Source: Gammaproteobacteria bacterium (lineage in GTDB: Bacteria > Pseudomonadota > Gammaproteobacteria > DSM-16500). Taken from it: a stretch of DNA of 38,668 bases. Position numbers and translations under genes: made by a program. Positions 1-8,904 of the stretch are shown piece by piece (position 1 is the stretch's first letter; each line of letters begins with the position of its first letter). Where the stretch lies: NCBI GenBank assembly GCA_021156085.1, contig JAJNBC010000017.1, positions 1-38,668 on the forward strand, given 5' to 3'. Under the pieces are notes generated by a model. That model saw only the letters and a program-made list of their open reading frames with translations. It ran no database searches and had not been told where the DNA came from.

Positions 1-130
1 CAATCCCTCAATAAGACTAGACCTTCCGTCCAGCGTCGTTGCATTCTACAGACCTCTCCTCCTTTGTCAACTCTGTTCTTTAAAAAAATTTATGGTATCC
101 TGCTGTACCCCTCAATGGAGCCCATATCCT

Positions 131-370
131 GTGACTAAAAATCCCAAATTACCTGATCTAGAAGCCTCACTAGCAGAAATTAATGCCCTTATAGAGCAAA
201 TGGAACAAGGCAATTTAAGCCTTGAGCAATCCCTCACACAATTTGAACGAGGCATCACTTTAATCAAGCATGCCCAAAAAATCCTCTGCACAGCCGAACA
301 AAAAGTACAATTACTAATACAAAACAAAGACGAGGAAAAACTCACTGACTATGAGAATAATGAAGAATGA
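131..370 (+). CDS. xseB: Exodeoxyribonuclease VII small subunit
   Basis: Small subunit of exonuclease VII, which partners XseA to degrade single-stranded DNA. The protein is a short helical coiled coil with the family signature LEASLAEINALIEQMEQGNL followed by SLEQSLTQFERGI. I place the start at GTG 131: GGAG at 117-120 lies ten bases upstream, and the product is then 79 aa, against about 80 aa in E. coli. An in-frame ATG at 92 would add 13 unconserved residues and has no visible ribosome site. The stop overlaps the ispA start by four bases (ATGA), so the two are translationally coupled. xseA is not in the window. Confidence 0.9.
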   Translation: MTKNPKLPDLEASLAEINALIEQMEQGNLSLEQSLTQFERGITLIKHAQKILCTAEQKVQLLIQNKDEEKLTDYENNEE

Positions 371-1242
371 TCGTCTCCTTAGTAGATTTAATGGAAACTT
401 GTCAGTCACGCCTCACAAAATTTTTTAATTTCTATCTACAAAAAAAAATAAGCGAAGCTCCTCTCTTACAGCAAGCCATGCATTATGCCGTGTCAAATGG
501 TGGAAAATACTTGCGTCCTTTGCTAGTGTACGCCACCGGCCATATTTTTAACGCATCATTAGAAAACTTAGATATACCCGCTTGTGCTGTTGAATTAATT
601 CATAGTTATTCGCTGATTCACGATGATTTACCTCCTATGGATAATGCCGAGTTACGGCGGGGCAAGCCAGCTTGCCATAAAGCCTTTACAGAAGCTATGG
701 CTATTCTTGCAGGAGATGCTTTACAACCTCTGGCCTATGAAATCATAGCTCGCCATCCTTCAAACTTAAACACAGCACAACGGTTAGCTATGATCGATAT
801 GTTAGCTCATGCCAGCGGACTTGATGGAATGGCGGCGGGCCAAGCACTTGATATCATGGGGGTTGATTCTTTGCCTACGCTTGAACATATGTACGCCTTA
901 AAAACGGGGGCATTATTCTCAAGCAGTGTAAGATTAGGTATGCTTGTCGCCGATATTAAAACACATCCTTTATTAGAAAAATTTGCCGAGACTGTGGGTT
1001 TTGCTTTCCAAATTCAGGATGATCTTCTCGATCTTGAAAGCAATTCTGCTATCACAGGAAAACCGGCAGGACTAGACGCAACCAATAAAAAAGTGACCTA
1101 TCCAGCGCTTATGGGCATAACCCGCGCCCAGGAAAAAGTGCAAGCATTACTTACTCAAGCGATTTATACACTCGAACCTTTCGAACATAAGGCAGATCTC
1201 TTGCGCGAATTGGTTTATTCCATTTTGCAACGTAAAAAATGA
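367..1242 (+). CDS. ispA: Farnesyl diphosphate synthase (polyprenyl synthetase)
   Basis: Condenses IPP with DMAPP and then GPP to give farnesyl diphosphate, the precursor of undecaprenyl phosphate and quinone side chains. The 291-aa protein has the all-helical prenyltransferase hallmarks: GGKYLRP at 45-51, the first Asp-rich motif DDLPPMD at 86-92 followed by LRRGKP, and the second motif DDLLD at 218-222. It overlaps xseB by four bases. In many gammaproteobacteria dxs follows directly; here nrdR follows instead, in keeping with the mevalonate genes at 5942-11761 supplying IPP and DMAPP. Specificity for FPP rather than GGPP is inferred from the xseB linkage and family resemblance. Confidence 0.93.
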   Translation: MIVSLVDLMETCQSRLTKFFNFYLQKKISEAPLLQQAMHYAVSNGGKYLRPLLVYATGHIFNASLENLDIPACAVELIHSYSLIHDDLPPMDNAELRRGKPACHKAFTEAMAILAGDALQPLAYEIIARHPSNLNTAQRLAMIDMLAHASGLDGMAAGQALDIMGVDSLPTLEHMYALKTGALFSSSVRLGMLVADIKTHPLLEKFAETVGFAFQIQDDLLDLESNSAITGKPAGLDATNKKVTYPALMGITRAQEKVQALLTQAIYTLEPFEHKADLLRELVYSILQRKK

Positions 1243-1310
1243 CAGCACTAACAAAAAATAGCATAATGGGCGTAAAATAGGCTTAGCTTGAAATATTAAA
1301 GAGTAAATTC

Positions 1311-1775
1311 ATGTACTGTCCTTTTTGCAATGCAAATGATACTAAGGTCACTGACTCTCGCTTGATCCGCGAAACAAATCAAGTGAGACGACGTCGTGAG
1401 TGTCTATTGTGTAAAGAACGCTTTACCACCTATGAAGTGGCGGAACTGGCGTTACCTTCGGTAATTAAGCGAGACGACAGACGGGATTCATTCAATCAAG
1501 AAAAATTACGAGCGGGTATCTTACGGGCTCTGGAAAAACGCCCTGTGGGATTAGAAAAAATAGAAACAGCTATTAGCCATATTATTCATAAGGCACGTGC
1601 TTCGGGCGAACGTGAAATTAGCTCCAAGCAAATTGGTGAATGGGCAATGGAAGAATTACGTAATCTAGATCAAGTCGCTTTTGTGCGCTTTGCTTCAGTT
1701 TATCGTAGCTTTGAAGATATTAATGAGTTTCGAGAAGAAATAAGCCGCTTAGAACATGACAATACGAGGAAATAA
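1311..1775 (+). CDS. nrdR: Transcriptional repressor NrdR
   Basis: Zinc-finger plus ATP-cone repressor of ribonucleotide reductase genes. The 154-aa length is typical. The zinc ribbon is visible as CPFC at residues 3-6 and CLLC near 31-34, in an Arg-rich DNA-binding segment (QVRRRRECL). The ATP-cone follows from about residue 49 ([16 protein letters not shown]). A purine-rich AAAGAG precedes the ATG. It usually heads nrdR-ribD-ribC-ribBA-ribH-nusB; here it runs straight into nusB, so the riboflavin genes are missing from this locus. Confidence 0.96.
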   Translation: MYCPFCNANDTKVTDSRLIRETNQVRRRRECLLCKERFTTYEVAELALPSVIKRDDRRDSFNQEKLRAGILRALEKRPVGLEKIETAISHIIHKARASGEREISSKQIGEWAMEELRNLDQVAFVRFASVYRSFEDINEFREEISRLEHDNTRK

Positions 1776-1776
1776 T

Positions 1777-2208
1777 ATGAATCCGATCGCACGTCGTCTT
1801 GCTCGACAATATGCATTACAAGCATTATACCAATGGCAAATATCCAAAACGCCGTCGGCTAATATTGAGGCTCAATTTTTATCAAAACAAATCAATAAAA
1901 GAACCGACTTAGATTATTTTAAGGAATTAATTCATTCTATTCCTGCACAGCACACTGAACTCGATCATCACATGATGCCTTTTTTAAGTCGTCCTATTAA
2001 TGAAATCGATCCTATTGAATTGGCGGTCTTACGCTTAAGTATTTATGAATTAGCAAAACGTCCTGATATTCCTTATCGGATTTCTATCAATGAAGCATTA
2101 GAGTTAACTAAAAAATATGGCTCTGTTGAAGGATTTAAATTTGTAAATGGTGTCTTAGATCATGTAGCACGTCAATTACGAAAAGACGAGATTATTGCAA
2201 GAAAATGA
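1777..2208 (+). CDS. nusB: Transcription antitermination factor NusB
   Basis: Binds boxA RNA with NusE (S10) to promote antitermination on rRNA operons. The 143-aa helical protein starts MNPIARRLARQYALQALYQW, and the C-terminal YGSVEGFKFVNGVLD is strongly conserved. I chose ATG 1777 because GAGG lies seven bases upstream and because the alternative ATG at 1756 lies inside nrdR and adds seven unconserved residues. The gene begins one base after the nrdR stop and overlaps thiL by four bases, so it is in an operon with both. Confidence 0.96.
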   Translation: MNPIARRLARQYALQALYQWQISKTPSANIEAQFLSKQINKRTDLDYFKELIHSIPAQHTELDHHMMPFLSRPINEIDPIELAVLRLSIYELAKRPDIPYRISINEALELTKKYGSVEGFKFVNGVLDHVARQLRKDEIIARK

Positions 2209-3146
2209 CTCTTCATGAATTTGATATCATAGAAAAATTTTTTAGCCAGCAATCCGTACGGCGTTCTGATGTTATCTTGGGAATAGGTGATGATGCAGCC
2301 ATTGTACAAGCGCCACAACAAGATTTAATTTTAACTATCGATACCTTGGTAGAAGGTGTTCATTTCCTTGAAAATACATCCGCCTTTGATATTGGCTTTA
2401 AAGCTCTAGCAGTTAACTTGAGCGATTTAGCAGCGATGGGAGCGACCCCCGCGTGGATCACACTTGCGCTCACTTTACCCGAGGTAGATGAAAACTGGCT
2501 TAAAGATTTTAGTTGCGGGATTTTTGAGTTAGCACAGCGTTATAATGTACAACTCATTGGTGGTGATTTAACACGAGGACCTCTTGCAATTACAATTCAA
2601 GCGCATGGATTGATACCCCATAACCAAGCTATAAAACGTCAGGGCGCAAAAAAAGACGATTTGATTTATGTTACTCACACCTTAGGGGATGCAGCAATGG
2701 GTTTGTTGTATGCCCAAAAAAAAATCTCTATCAATTCTATCTTTGAAAAGGTGATTTTGACGCGGCTACATCGTCCTGAACCACGCATCCCCATAGGAGA
2801 AAAATTACGCGGCATTGCAAGTGCTGCGATTGATATCTCAGATGGACTAGTGGCGGATCTTGGGCATATTTTGAAAAAAAGCGATGTAGGAGCCATCATT
2901 TATGTAGATCATTTACCTTTATCACGAGCACTCTATGAATCCCTTTCATACGATCAAAGAATGGAGCTCGCCCTGAGCGGCGGAGATGATTATGAGTTAT
3001 GCTTCACCGTTCCTCCTGAGAAAAAAAAGTTACTTAATTTTGAGTGTACGTGTATTGGAATGATTACGGATATAAAAGGATTGCACTTGCAATCAAAAAA
3101 TGGGCGCCCCTATGTTTTGAAAACCCCAGGCTATCAACATTTCTAA
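2205..3146 (+). CDS. thiL: Thiamine-monophosphate kinase
   Basis: Phosphorylates thiamine monophosphate to thiamine pyrophosphate. The 313-aa protein belongs to the PurM/ThiL ATPase fold: GIGDDAA at 26-32 for Mg-ATP binding, DTLVEGVHF at 46-54, NLSDLAAMGA, then GGDLTRG, and a late SGGDDYELCF. It overlaps nusB by four bases. Together with thiE at 24466-25140 it could convert HMP-PP and thiazole phosphate to TPP; no thiC, thiG or thiD is seen in the window. The usual next gene, pgpA, is displaced by a 145-bp palindromic repeat. Confidence 0.96.
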   Translation: MTLHEFDIIEKFFSQQSVRRSDVILGIGDDAAIVQAPQQDLILTIDTLVEGVHFLENTSAFDIGFKALAVNLSDLAAMGATPAWITLALTLPEVDENWLKDFSCGIFELAQRYNVQLIGGDLTRGPLAITIQAHGLIPHNQAIKRQGAKKDDLIYVTHTLGDAAMGLLYAQKKISINSIFEKVILTRLHRPEPRIPIGEKLRGIASAAIDISDGLVADLGHILKKSDVGAIIYVDHLPLSRALYESLSYDQRMELALSGGDDYELCFTVPPEKKKLLNFECTCIGMITDIKGLHLQSKNGRPYVLKTPGYQHF

Positions 3147-3153
3147 TTTTATA

Positions 3154-3298
3154 AGAGCCTGTTAAAATCTCGCTAGGACGGGCCGGAAAACAGCGATTTT
3201 AGAGAACCGTAGCAGAGCATACATAGAAGTATGGGAGCAACGAATCGCAGAAAATCGCTGTTTTCCAGTCGACATAGTAGAAGTTATAAATAGGCTCT
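3154..3298. repeat. MITE-like palindromic element, about 145 bp
   Basis: The thiL-pgpA spacer is almost wholly one nested palindrome. The outer ends AGAGCCT (3154-3160) and AGGCTCT (3292-3298) are inverted. Inside, a perfect 16-bp inverted pair lies at 3185-3200 (GGAAAACAGCGATTTT) and 3251-3266. At the centre CATAC (3218-3222) faces GTATG (3229-3233). There is no coding capacity. The right end abuts the AAGGA ribosome site of pgpA, so the element forms its leader and could act as a hairpin in the message. A non-autonomous transposon relic or REP-type repeat are both possible. I see no second copy in the window. Confidence 0.7.
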
Positions 3299-3308
3299 AA
3301 GGATTTTT

Positions 3309-3794
3309 ATGAGAAATTATTCACCTCAACCCCTTCCTTCTTCGATGTGGAAAAAGTCCTCTCACTTTATTGCATTTGGTTTTGGAAGCGGTGCGGCACC
3401 TTTTGCACCCGGCACTTTTGGTACATTGATGGGCATTCCCTTTTATCTCGCTATGCAATCATTATCTCATGTCTTATATCTAATATTACTTGTCCTCATT
3501 ATTCTCGCCAGTATGTGGCTATGTGACAAAGTAAGCAAAGAAATAGGCATACACGATCATTCAGGTATGTGTTTAGATGAAATAGTAGGTTATCTTGTAA
3601 CAATGTATGCTGCGCCGCACGGTATACTTTGGATCTGGCTAGGATTCCTTTTATTTCGCTTATTTGATATTTGGAAACCCTGGCCTATTAATTATATCGA
3701 CGAAAAAGTAAGCGGCGGAGTCGGTATTATTTTAGATGATGTGTTGGCAGGGGTTTATAGCATGATCATTCTGCGTATATTAAGCTGGATATAA
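3309..3794 (+). CDS. pgpA: Phosphatidylglycerophosphatase A
   Basis: Membrane phosphatase converting phosphatidylglycerophosphate to phosphatidylglycerol. The 161-aa protein carries the PgpA motifs: GSGAAPFAPGTFGTL near residues 27-41, a hydrophobic hairpin around 43-70, DEIVGY near 90, FRLFDIWKPWPI near 117-128, and VGIILDDVLAGVYS near the C-terminus. Acidic residues in DEIVG and LDDVLAG are the expected Mg and catalytic residues. The ATG has AAGGA five bases upstream. The order nusB-thiL-pgpA is conserved in gammaproteobacteria. Its 3' end faces the minus-strand gene ending at 3819, with no obvious terminator in the 24-bp gap. Confidence 0.94.
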   Translation: MRNYSPQPLPSSMWKKSSHFIAFGFGSGAAPFAPGTFGTLMGIPFYLAMQSLSHVLYLILLVLIILASMWLCDKVSKEIGIHDHSGMCLDEIVGYLVTMYAAPHGILWIWLGFLLFRLFDIWKPWPINYIDEKVSGGVGIILDDVLAGVYSMIILRILSWI

Positions 3795-3818
3795 GTGAGT
3801 CATCCTAACATTTTTATT

Positions 3819-5642
3819 CTACCTTTGCCGAGGCTTTATATTTTCCGGATTCGATGCCGCATCAGCGAGCTGGCATAATGCCTTAGATAATCCTTTTTGT
3901 AGTCCATCGCAAAATAGATAGCTACCGCCTAGTATAGGTGCACTGCTTACACTTGAGAGCATACCCATTAAAAGAGCATTGGCTACATAAAGACCCATTA
4001 AACTCGTTCCGCCCGACAAGGGAATACATGTGATGGAAAAAACTAACATTGCTCCACCCGCCAAAGCCATCAATGCTCCGCCTAATTTTTTCCATGTCAC
4101 TGGCTTGCCCTGCGCCACCTCTAGTGCATACGTTCGTAAATTGTTTATTGCCGTTAGATCGCCAGGATTCTCTATCACTGCATTTGCAAGCTCGAAAGCT
4201 TTAGTTAAATCTTGTGTATCTTCAAGAGACAATGAAGGCGAGAGTAATAATGCTTTTATTTCTTTGGCTACTACTGTTCCTAGTTGATCAAGAATAGAAT
4301 TACGCCTTTCTTCTAATTTATCCGCAACAGAATTATCCTCTTTTCCTTGCGGAGCAGGAATAGCATTCCCATCATGGGCTTTTAGCGCATCTTCTAGTTC
4401 TCGGGCAACTTTATCAAGTTTAATTTTTTTAACCGCTTCTTCAAAAGCATGTCCGAAAAACCCGAAATTATTGTCAGCCTTAGGACGGAGCGGACCTCGC
4501 CAAATAGCAAAATGAATTTCCTCAAAATAGCAAGCATAGCCTTCTTTATAAAGCACTTCCGCATAATATCGTCCTACTAATCTAGGGTCGTTATTAAATG
4601 CACCGCACCCAAAAGCAGTCAATACCGGTATATGCACTCCTCCTTCTTTTGCTGCTATTAATTGAGCCCGAATTTCACGCTTAATAATAGATTCATTCCC
4701 GGGATCACTCTGTGCTTGTCGCACATTGCCGTAGATAGGTGCGGCAGAAGTAATAACAGCCACTGTAAAAGGATCACAAAGCTGATACTCACCCGGTTTT
4801 TCAGGGGGAGGACGTTGAGTAAATGTTACTGCAGGCGTAAACCAAGCTTCTCCTTCTTGTAACTCGGTTTGATAGTCTGGCCTTGCAGCATCCTTTAGAT
4901 AGTATTTATATTGAAACCCGTCTTTGCCCCACGCATATTTGATTAAAGCAAATGCGAAATCAGAGCAACGAAAAAAAATTTCTTCCAAAGCATTGGCGCC
5001 GATAAAAGCGCCCCCTCCTAGGTTTCTTCGATTCGCAGGATTTAATACTCCCAGCACTTTGCCAGGACGTTTTCTGCTTAGATTTTCTGTATAAGCAATA
5101 ATCTCCGCGCAATGCAATTCATACTTAGTATCCAAAGGATCTGATGGAAGTTCTACTGGCGATGCTTGGGGTGGGTGTGTATCCTCTTCTTTTTTCTCAA
5201 CAGCAGCGGCCTCAGCTGCTTCTTGGGGCGCTTCTCCTTTTTCACCTACCGCCGTCCCGAGAGGTGGCGGAGCAAAATAAGAAAATGTTTGCATCTCCTC
5301 ATATTTCTTTTTAAAACCAGGTGTTTTCATGATTGCTAAAAGATTAGCAGCAAGTATTTTTACGTTCTTTAAATGGTCTTTGTGCTTTCGGGCTTCTTCT
5401 GGATTTTCTGTTTCTATCTGAGGATATCTCTCCAGCTCTTCCATTTTAAAAGGCAATCCGTCGTTACCTTGCTCAGCTTCTTCTTTGGTTAATACACGGA
5501 TCCCGCACCATGCACTTTTTTTACAGGATTTCTCTTCTCTTCCTTCAACCTCAATCCCCACCTCAACACAACCCAGTTTAATAGCAAGCGGCTCAGGTTC
5601 TTTTTCTTCGTGCAATGCTTGGTTTTCATTGTCTTGCGGCAT
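3819..5642 (-). CDS. PARG-like (DUF2263/TIGR02452-type) protein with membrane C-terminus; candidate effector
   Basis: A 607-aa protein. Residues 1-170 are acidic and low-complexity, with Glu/Lys/Pro/Ala-rich stretches around 131-170. Residues about 172-385 resemble the microbial poly(ADP-ribose) glycohydrolase-like macrodomain family: VLNPANRRNLGGG (199-211), a catalytic-loop-like GGGAFIGANALEE with Glu-Glu at 220-221, VITSAAPIYGN, and AFGCGAFNNDPRLVG (343-357). The family usually has Gln-Glu-Glu in the loop; here Leu replaces the Gln. A helical charged region follows (400-515). Residues about 518-580 are hydrophobic and glycine-rich, enough for two membrane segments, and a short polar tail ends the protein. 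No Sec signal peptide is visible. An acidic N-terminus plus enzyme domain plus membrane C-terminus suggests a secreted effector removing ADP-ribose in the host; this is inference. Confidence 0.65.
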   Translation of the reverse strand: MPQDNENQALHEEKEPEPLAIKLGCVEVGIEVEGREEKSCKKSAWCGIRVLTKEEAEQGNDGLPFKMEELERYPQIETENPEEARKHKDHLKNVKILAANLLAIMKTPGFKKKYEEMQTFSYFAPPPLGTAVGEKGEAPQEAAEAAAVEKKEEDTHPPQASPVELPSDPLDTKYELHCAEIIAYTENLSRKRPGKVLGVLNPANRRNLGGGAFIGANALEEIFFRCSDFAFALIKYAWGKDGFQYKYYLKDAARPDYQTELQEGEAWFTPAVTFTQRPPPEKPGEYQLCDPFTVAVITSAAPIYGNVRQAQSDPGNESIIKREIRAQLIAAKEGGVHIPVLTAFGCGAFNNDPRLVGRYYAEVLYKEGYACYFEEIHFAIWRGPLRPKADNNFGFFGHAFEEAVKKIKLDKVARELEDALKAHDGNAIPAPQGKEDNSVADKLEERRNSILDQLGTVVAKEIKALLLSPSLSLEDTQDLTKAFELANAVIENPGDLTAINNLRTYALEVAQGKPVTWKKLGGALMALAGGAMLVFSITCIPLSGGTSLMGLYVANALLMGMLSSVSSAPILGGSYLFCDGLQKGLSKALCQLADAASNPENIKPRQR

Positions 5643-5941
5643 AAATTTTCCTTGTCTTGCAAAAATTATTTTCTGCTAAAAGTATAGACTATAGGTATGA
5701 ATTATTATTTTTATGTCATCTTTTTTAATGAAAAATACCATGTAAAAACACAAGCTTACACATGCCCTAAATGCGAATAGAGTTAAAATTATCCATAATC
5801 AAATACAAGGCTTTAAAAATGACCCCTCTGAGCTACTTATGTTATCATGCATCTATTCTAAGAGGATACAAAATAACGAGGCTTCTTAAATGCTGAGAAA
5901 TAACTAACGCCTGTTAATTTTCGCTATAGGACTGTATTTCA
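5643..5941. other. Non-coding spacer, 299 bp
   Basis: AT-rich gap upstream of the PARG-like gene and downstream of mvaD, both on the minus strand. It should hold the promoter of the PARG-like gene and the end of the mevalonate transcript. I see no convincing hairpin with a T-run, no RNA gene and no ORF resembling a known protein. Confidence 0.5.
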
Positions 5942-6958
5942 TTATTCCAAAGATGAGCTTGTCTCAAAAGGTTTAATAATCTCTAGGGTAGGAAAATGAG
6001 ATTGTATTAACGCGGCATCTGCAGATAAAAATAAGAGCTTTAAATTGGGTCCTGCATCTTGGGTAAAATAAACAGCTATACCTTGTTGGCGCAATGCCCA
6101 AATCTTTTGCGTGACTGCCACTGTCTCAGGCAATGCATATTGAATAGGCGGCCAAGCAGAAAGCATCAAGCTATGCATCGTTAATGCATTGGATTCTGCA
6201 GTTTTACCTAACAAAAGAAAATCTTTTTCATCAATTGCCTTTTTAATTGCAACCAAATCTTGATTCACTTTTTCAGGCCATAACGAATAAAACATATTGG
6301 TATCTACTGTACGCTGCATAGCTTCTCGCGAGCTGATAGGTTTTTCATTTTCATTGACCATCAGCAATCCTATGCATAATTCTGCCCACACGGCGGAAAT
6401 TTCTTTGCCATAGCTATCCATACCACTCCTCTCAATCCCTTTGCTCCACTCTACAAATCCGGGCCAGAGGGAACGACACGCGCTACCACTCCCTAGCCTG
6501 GCTAAAATGGATAGCTGATGGCTATCGAGCTGCCAATCAAATAATTTATTTAACGCAAGAACAAGCGCCGCAAAACCTGAGGCAGAAGAGGCTAAGCCCG
6601 CAGCAAGAGGAATATTGGTCTTCGTTTCCACGCGAAAATGCCAAGAATGTCTTCCGCGGAATAAATCAAGAAAAGACTCCAATCGCCTACTAAAATTTGA
6701 AGATAAACTCATCACTTCGCCATTCAACATAAAAATATCTTGTGCTTGTTCATTCAAGCACAATTCTGTAGATGTACCTTTACTGCCAAGCGAAATAGAC
6801 AAACTTGAAGTCACTGGCAAATTTAATTCTTGATCGCGCTTGCCCCAATATTTACATAATGCAATATTGGTGGGGGCAAATGCCTTAACGAGCAAAGGAT
6901 TCGCTAAATTTTCTAATCGATCGCCTAGAATCTGATTAATGACATCCTGTTTTTTCAC
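5942..6958 (-). CDS. mvaD: Diphosphomevalonate decarboxylase
   Basis: ATP-dependent decarboxylation of mevalonate 5-diphosphate to isopentenyl diphosphate, the last step of the mevalonate route. The 338-aa GHMP-fold protein shows APTNIALCKYWGKRD (28-42), LPVTSSLSISL (47-57), the phosphate loop AGLASSASGFAAL (120-132), SGSACRSLWPGF, and the catalytic Asp in QDAGPN (D301). The start is GTG 6958 with AAGGAG five bases upstream, inside the end of the preceding kinase gene (23-bp overlap). It is the last gene of the minus-strand mevalonate cluster. Confidence 0.94.
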   Translation of the reverse strand: MKKQDVINQILGDRLENLANPLLVKAFAPTNIALCKYWGKRDQELNLPVTSSLSISLGSKGTSTELCLNEQAQDIFMLNGEVMSLSSNFSRRLESFLDLFRGRHSWHFRVETKTNIPLAAGLASSASGFAALVLALNKLFDWQLDSHQLSILARLGSGSACRSLWPGFVEWSKGIERSGMDSYGKEISAVWAELCIGLLMVNENEKPISSREAMQRTVDTNMFYSLWPEKVNQDLVAIKKAIDEKDFLLLGKTAESNALTMHSLMLSAWPPIQYALPETVAVTQKIWALRQQGIAVYFTQDAGPNLKLLFLSADAALIQSHFPTLEIIKPFETSSSLE

Positions 6959-7886
6959 AATATACTCCTTGTGTTGCTACTGCCACTGGAATTTCTTTAG
7001 CACCTTCTACGGCAAACTGCGATAGCTCAGGATCGCTTATGGCACCTAAAGCGACCACGCAATCTCCTAAGCCTGAACCAGAAATTTTCGCGCCCCACAA
7101 AGTAGATTGTAAACGTAATTTCTCAATAATATACCGCAAAGTGGGGGTATTCACGCCTAATGCATCCATCAATCCCTGTTGTATATTCATTAGCTGGCCT
7201 AATGCCCTCACATCTTTCTCCTCCGCAGCAGCAATCCCTTGTTGAGCGCACTCATCAATAGCGTGCAATAATTGCTGATATAATTGAGGATAGCGAGAAA
7301 AAAATGTTTCTACTTTATTAACTGCAGTGACGGTAGGCGTTTTACTACCTGAATAAACGAGGGTAATAGGAGAAATAAAATCTATTTTTTTTGCCAAAAA
7401 AGGTTGTGTGCGATAAGCCACCAGACCGCCTAATACACAAGCAGCTACATCTGCACCTGAACCCAACCCTTGTACTTCTTGCACAATACTACGCGCCTCC
7501 TGAATTAATTGAGAAGATGAATATGAAAGGTGTAACCAGTGAGTGAAAGCAGCCAGCGTTGCCACAGTGACAGCCGCGGATGAAGCTAAGCCAATATGCT
7601 CAGAAAACTCGGATTCAACAGTCAGAGTACAGCCTTGCTGCAGGTATTTTTGAAATTTCTTAAAAATAGCTAATATAAATTGAAAAGGTGGAATTATCTC
7701 AAGTTGCGTCAATTTTGTTTTATGTGTACCTAGAGAAGAAATTAACTCTATTTGATCGTCAGTACGGAGTGTTAATTGCACATGAATACGTTTTTCTACT
7801 GCACATACTAACGCATAACCCTCATATAACACCGAATATTCACCTAATAACATGATGCTTCCGGGCGCAGATGCTTTAATTAACAT
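6936..7886 (-). CDS. mvaK2: GHMP kinase, probable phosphomevalonate kinase
   Basis: Probably phosphorylates mevalonate 5-phosphate to the diphosphate. The 316-aa protein has the GHMP order: APGSIMLLGEYSVLYEG near the N-terminus, ATP loop GLASSAAVTVA, GSGADVAACVLGGLVAY, and C-terminal KISGSGLGDCVVAL. It lacks the HGxxSGxD motif of mevalonate kinase seen in the neighbouring gene, and its GSGADVAA motif is closer to phosphomevalonate kinases, so I assign the second kinase step by elimination and context. The start is ATG 7886 with GAGG five bases upstream; an in-frame GTG at 7904 lies deeper inside mvaK1. It could also have been annotated simply as mevalonate kinase family. Confidence 0.75.
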   Translation of the reverse strand: MLIKASAPGSIMLLGEYSVLYEGYALVCAVEKRIHVQLTLRTDDQIELISSLGTHKTKLTQLEIIPPFQFILAIFKKFQKYLQQGCTLTVESEFSEHIGLASSAAVTVATLAAFTHWLHLSYSSSQLIQEARSIVQEVQGLGSGADVAACVLGGLVAYRTQPFLAKKIDFISPITLVYSGSKTPTVTAVNKVETFFSRYPQLYQQLLHAIDECAQQGIAAAEEKDVRALGQLMNIQQGLMDALGVNTPTLRYIIEKLRLQSTLWGAKISGSGLGDCVVALGAISDPELSQFAVEGAKEIPVAVATQGVYCEKTGCH

Positions 7887-8904
7887 AGACGCCTCGCGCT
7901 TCACATTGAATAGGAATAATTTCCTGCTGATAGCGATGTGAAATTTCGTGCAATACTGCTACATCTTCAATGGCAATTAAAACAGCGCCTGCATTGTTTC
8001 CTGCCACCGCACCTGCACCGCTAATTTTTGCTGCTCCCCCTTTTTTCTCAATTTCCATAATAAGTTGTTGCACTCTTAAGGGCACCACACCAATCGCATT
8101 TAATAGCTTATGATTTTCGCGCACAGCGAAAATAGCCTCCTGCATTTTATTTAATTTTAATGCATTATCGAGCGCGTCAGTGACTGCTGCAAAATCATGG
8201 CTTATTTCGCCATTTTTAAAGTAAGTGCTTGCGGCTACAATGCATTCTCCCGTATTCGTTTGAGGTTGACCTGTATTGACCAAATAGAGAGGCAATACAG
8301 GGGGCACTCTCTTACTTATTTTTCCTTCCTTAAAATAAAGACAACCTCCGTGTAAAGAACTTTGTAAATCAAGGCCGCTTGATTTTCCATGCTGTGCCCT
8401 TTCAGCTTGATGGGCTAAATTGAAAAGCGCATCAGTACTCAGCGTTATTTGTAGATAATGCGCCAATCCAACCAATATACTTAAGATTGCCGCCGCTGAC
8501 GAACCCATCCCGCAGCCTATCCAACTATCTGTTTGCATGTGGATTCGCATTTCTCCAAGTGACTGAATACTCGCCACCTCTAATAATAAACCTACTGCAA
8601 ATTGAACTAATTCAAGGGGCTTATGAAGCACTTTCTGTATCTCTAAATTTCCTTTTAAAAAATCTTCATAATTCCGTTTAATACGATCTTTTAATTGCAT
8701 CAAGGCTGAAAAAGTTAAAGTATGCTCGATCATCTTATTTTGAAAACAAAAAGTAATGTGTGACTCTGGCTGGGCAAGTACCGTCGTCTTAACATAGCGA
8801 TTCACTGCCATTACTAACGCGGGGCAACCATACACTACTGCATGCTCACCCGAGAGAATTAATTTTCCAGGTGCAATGGCCTGCGTAGGAGGAAGTATTT
8901 TCAT
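7876..8904 (-). CDS. mvaK1: Mevalonate kinase
   Basis: ATP-dependent phosphorylation of mevalonate. The 342-aa protein has the classic N-terminus APGKLILSGEHAVVYGCPAL (11-30), the ATP loop CGMGSSAAA (131-139), HGKSSGLDLQSSLHGG (172-187) with the catalytic Asp at 179, and KISGAGAVAGNNAGAVLI near the end. The ATG overlaps the mvaS stop by four bases (ATGA), and the 3' end overlaps the next kinase by 11 bp, so translation is coupled. Confidence 0.9.
   Translation of the reverse strand: MKILPPTQAIAPGKLILSGEHAVVYGCPALVMAVNRYVKTTVLAQPESHITFCFQNKMIEHTLTFSALMQLKDRIKRNYEDFLKGNLEIQKVLHKPLELVQFAVGLLLEVASIQSLGEMRIHMQTDSWIGCGMGSSAAAILSILVGLAHYLQITLSTDALFNLAHQAERAQHGKSSGLDLQSSLHGGCLYFKEGKISKRVPPVLPLYLVNTGQPQTNTGECIVAASTYFKNGEISHDFAAVTDALDNALKLNKMQEAIFAVRENHKLLNAIGVVPLRVQQLIMEIEKKGGAAKISGAGAVAGNNAGAVLIAIEDVAVLHEISHRYQQEIIPIQCEARGVYVN

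Noticed and set aside
92-130. Longer xseB reading from ATG 92
   Set aside because: No ribosome site, unconserved residues, and the GTG at 131 has GGAG at good spacing and gives the family length.
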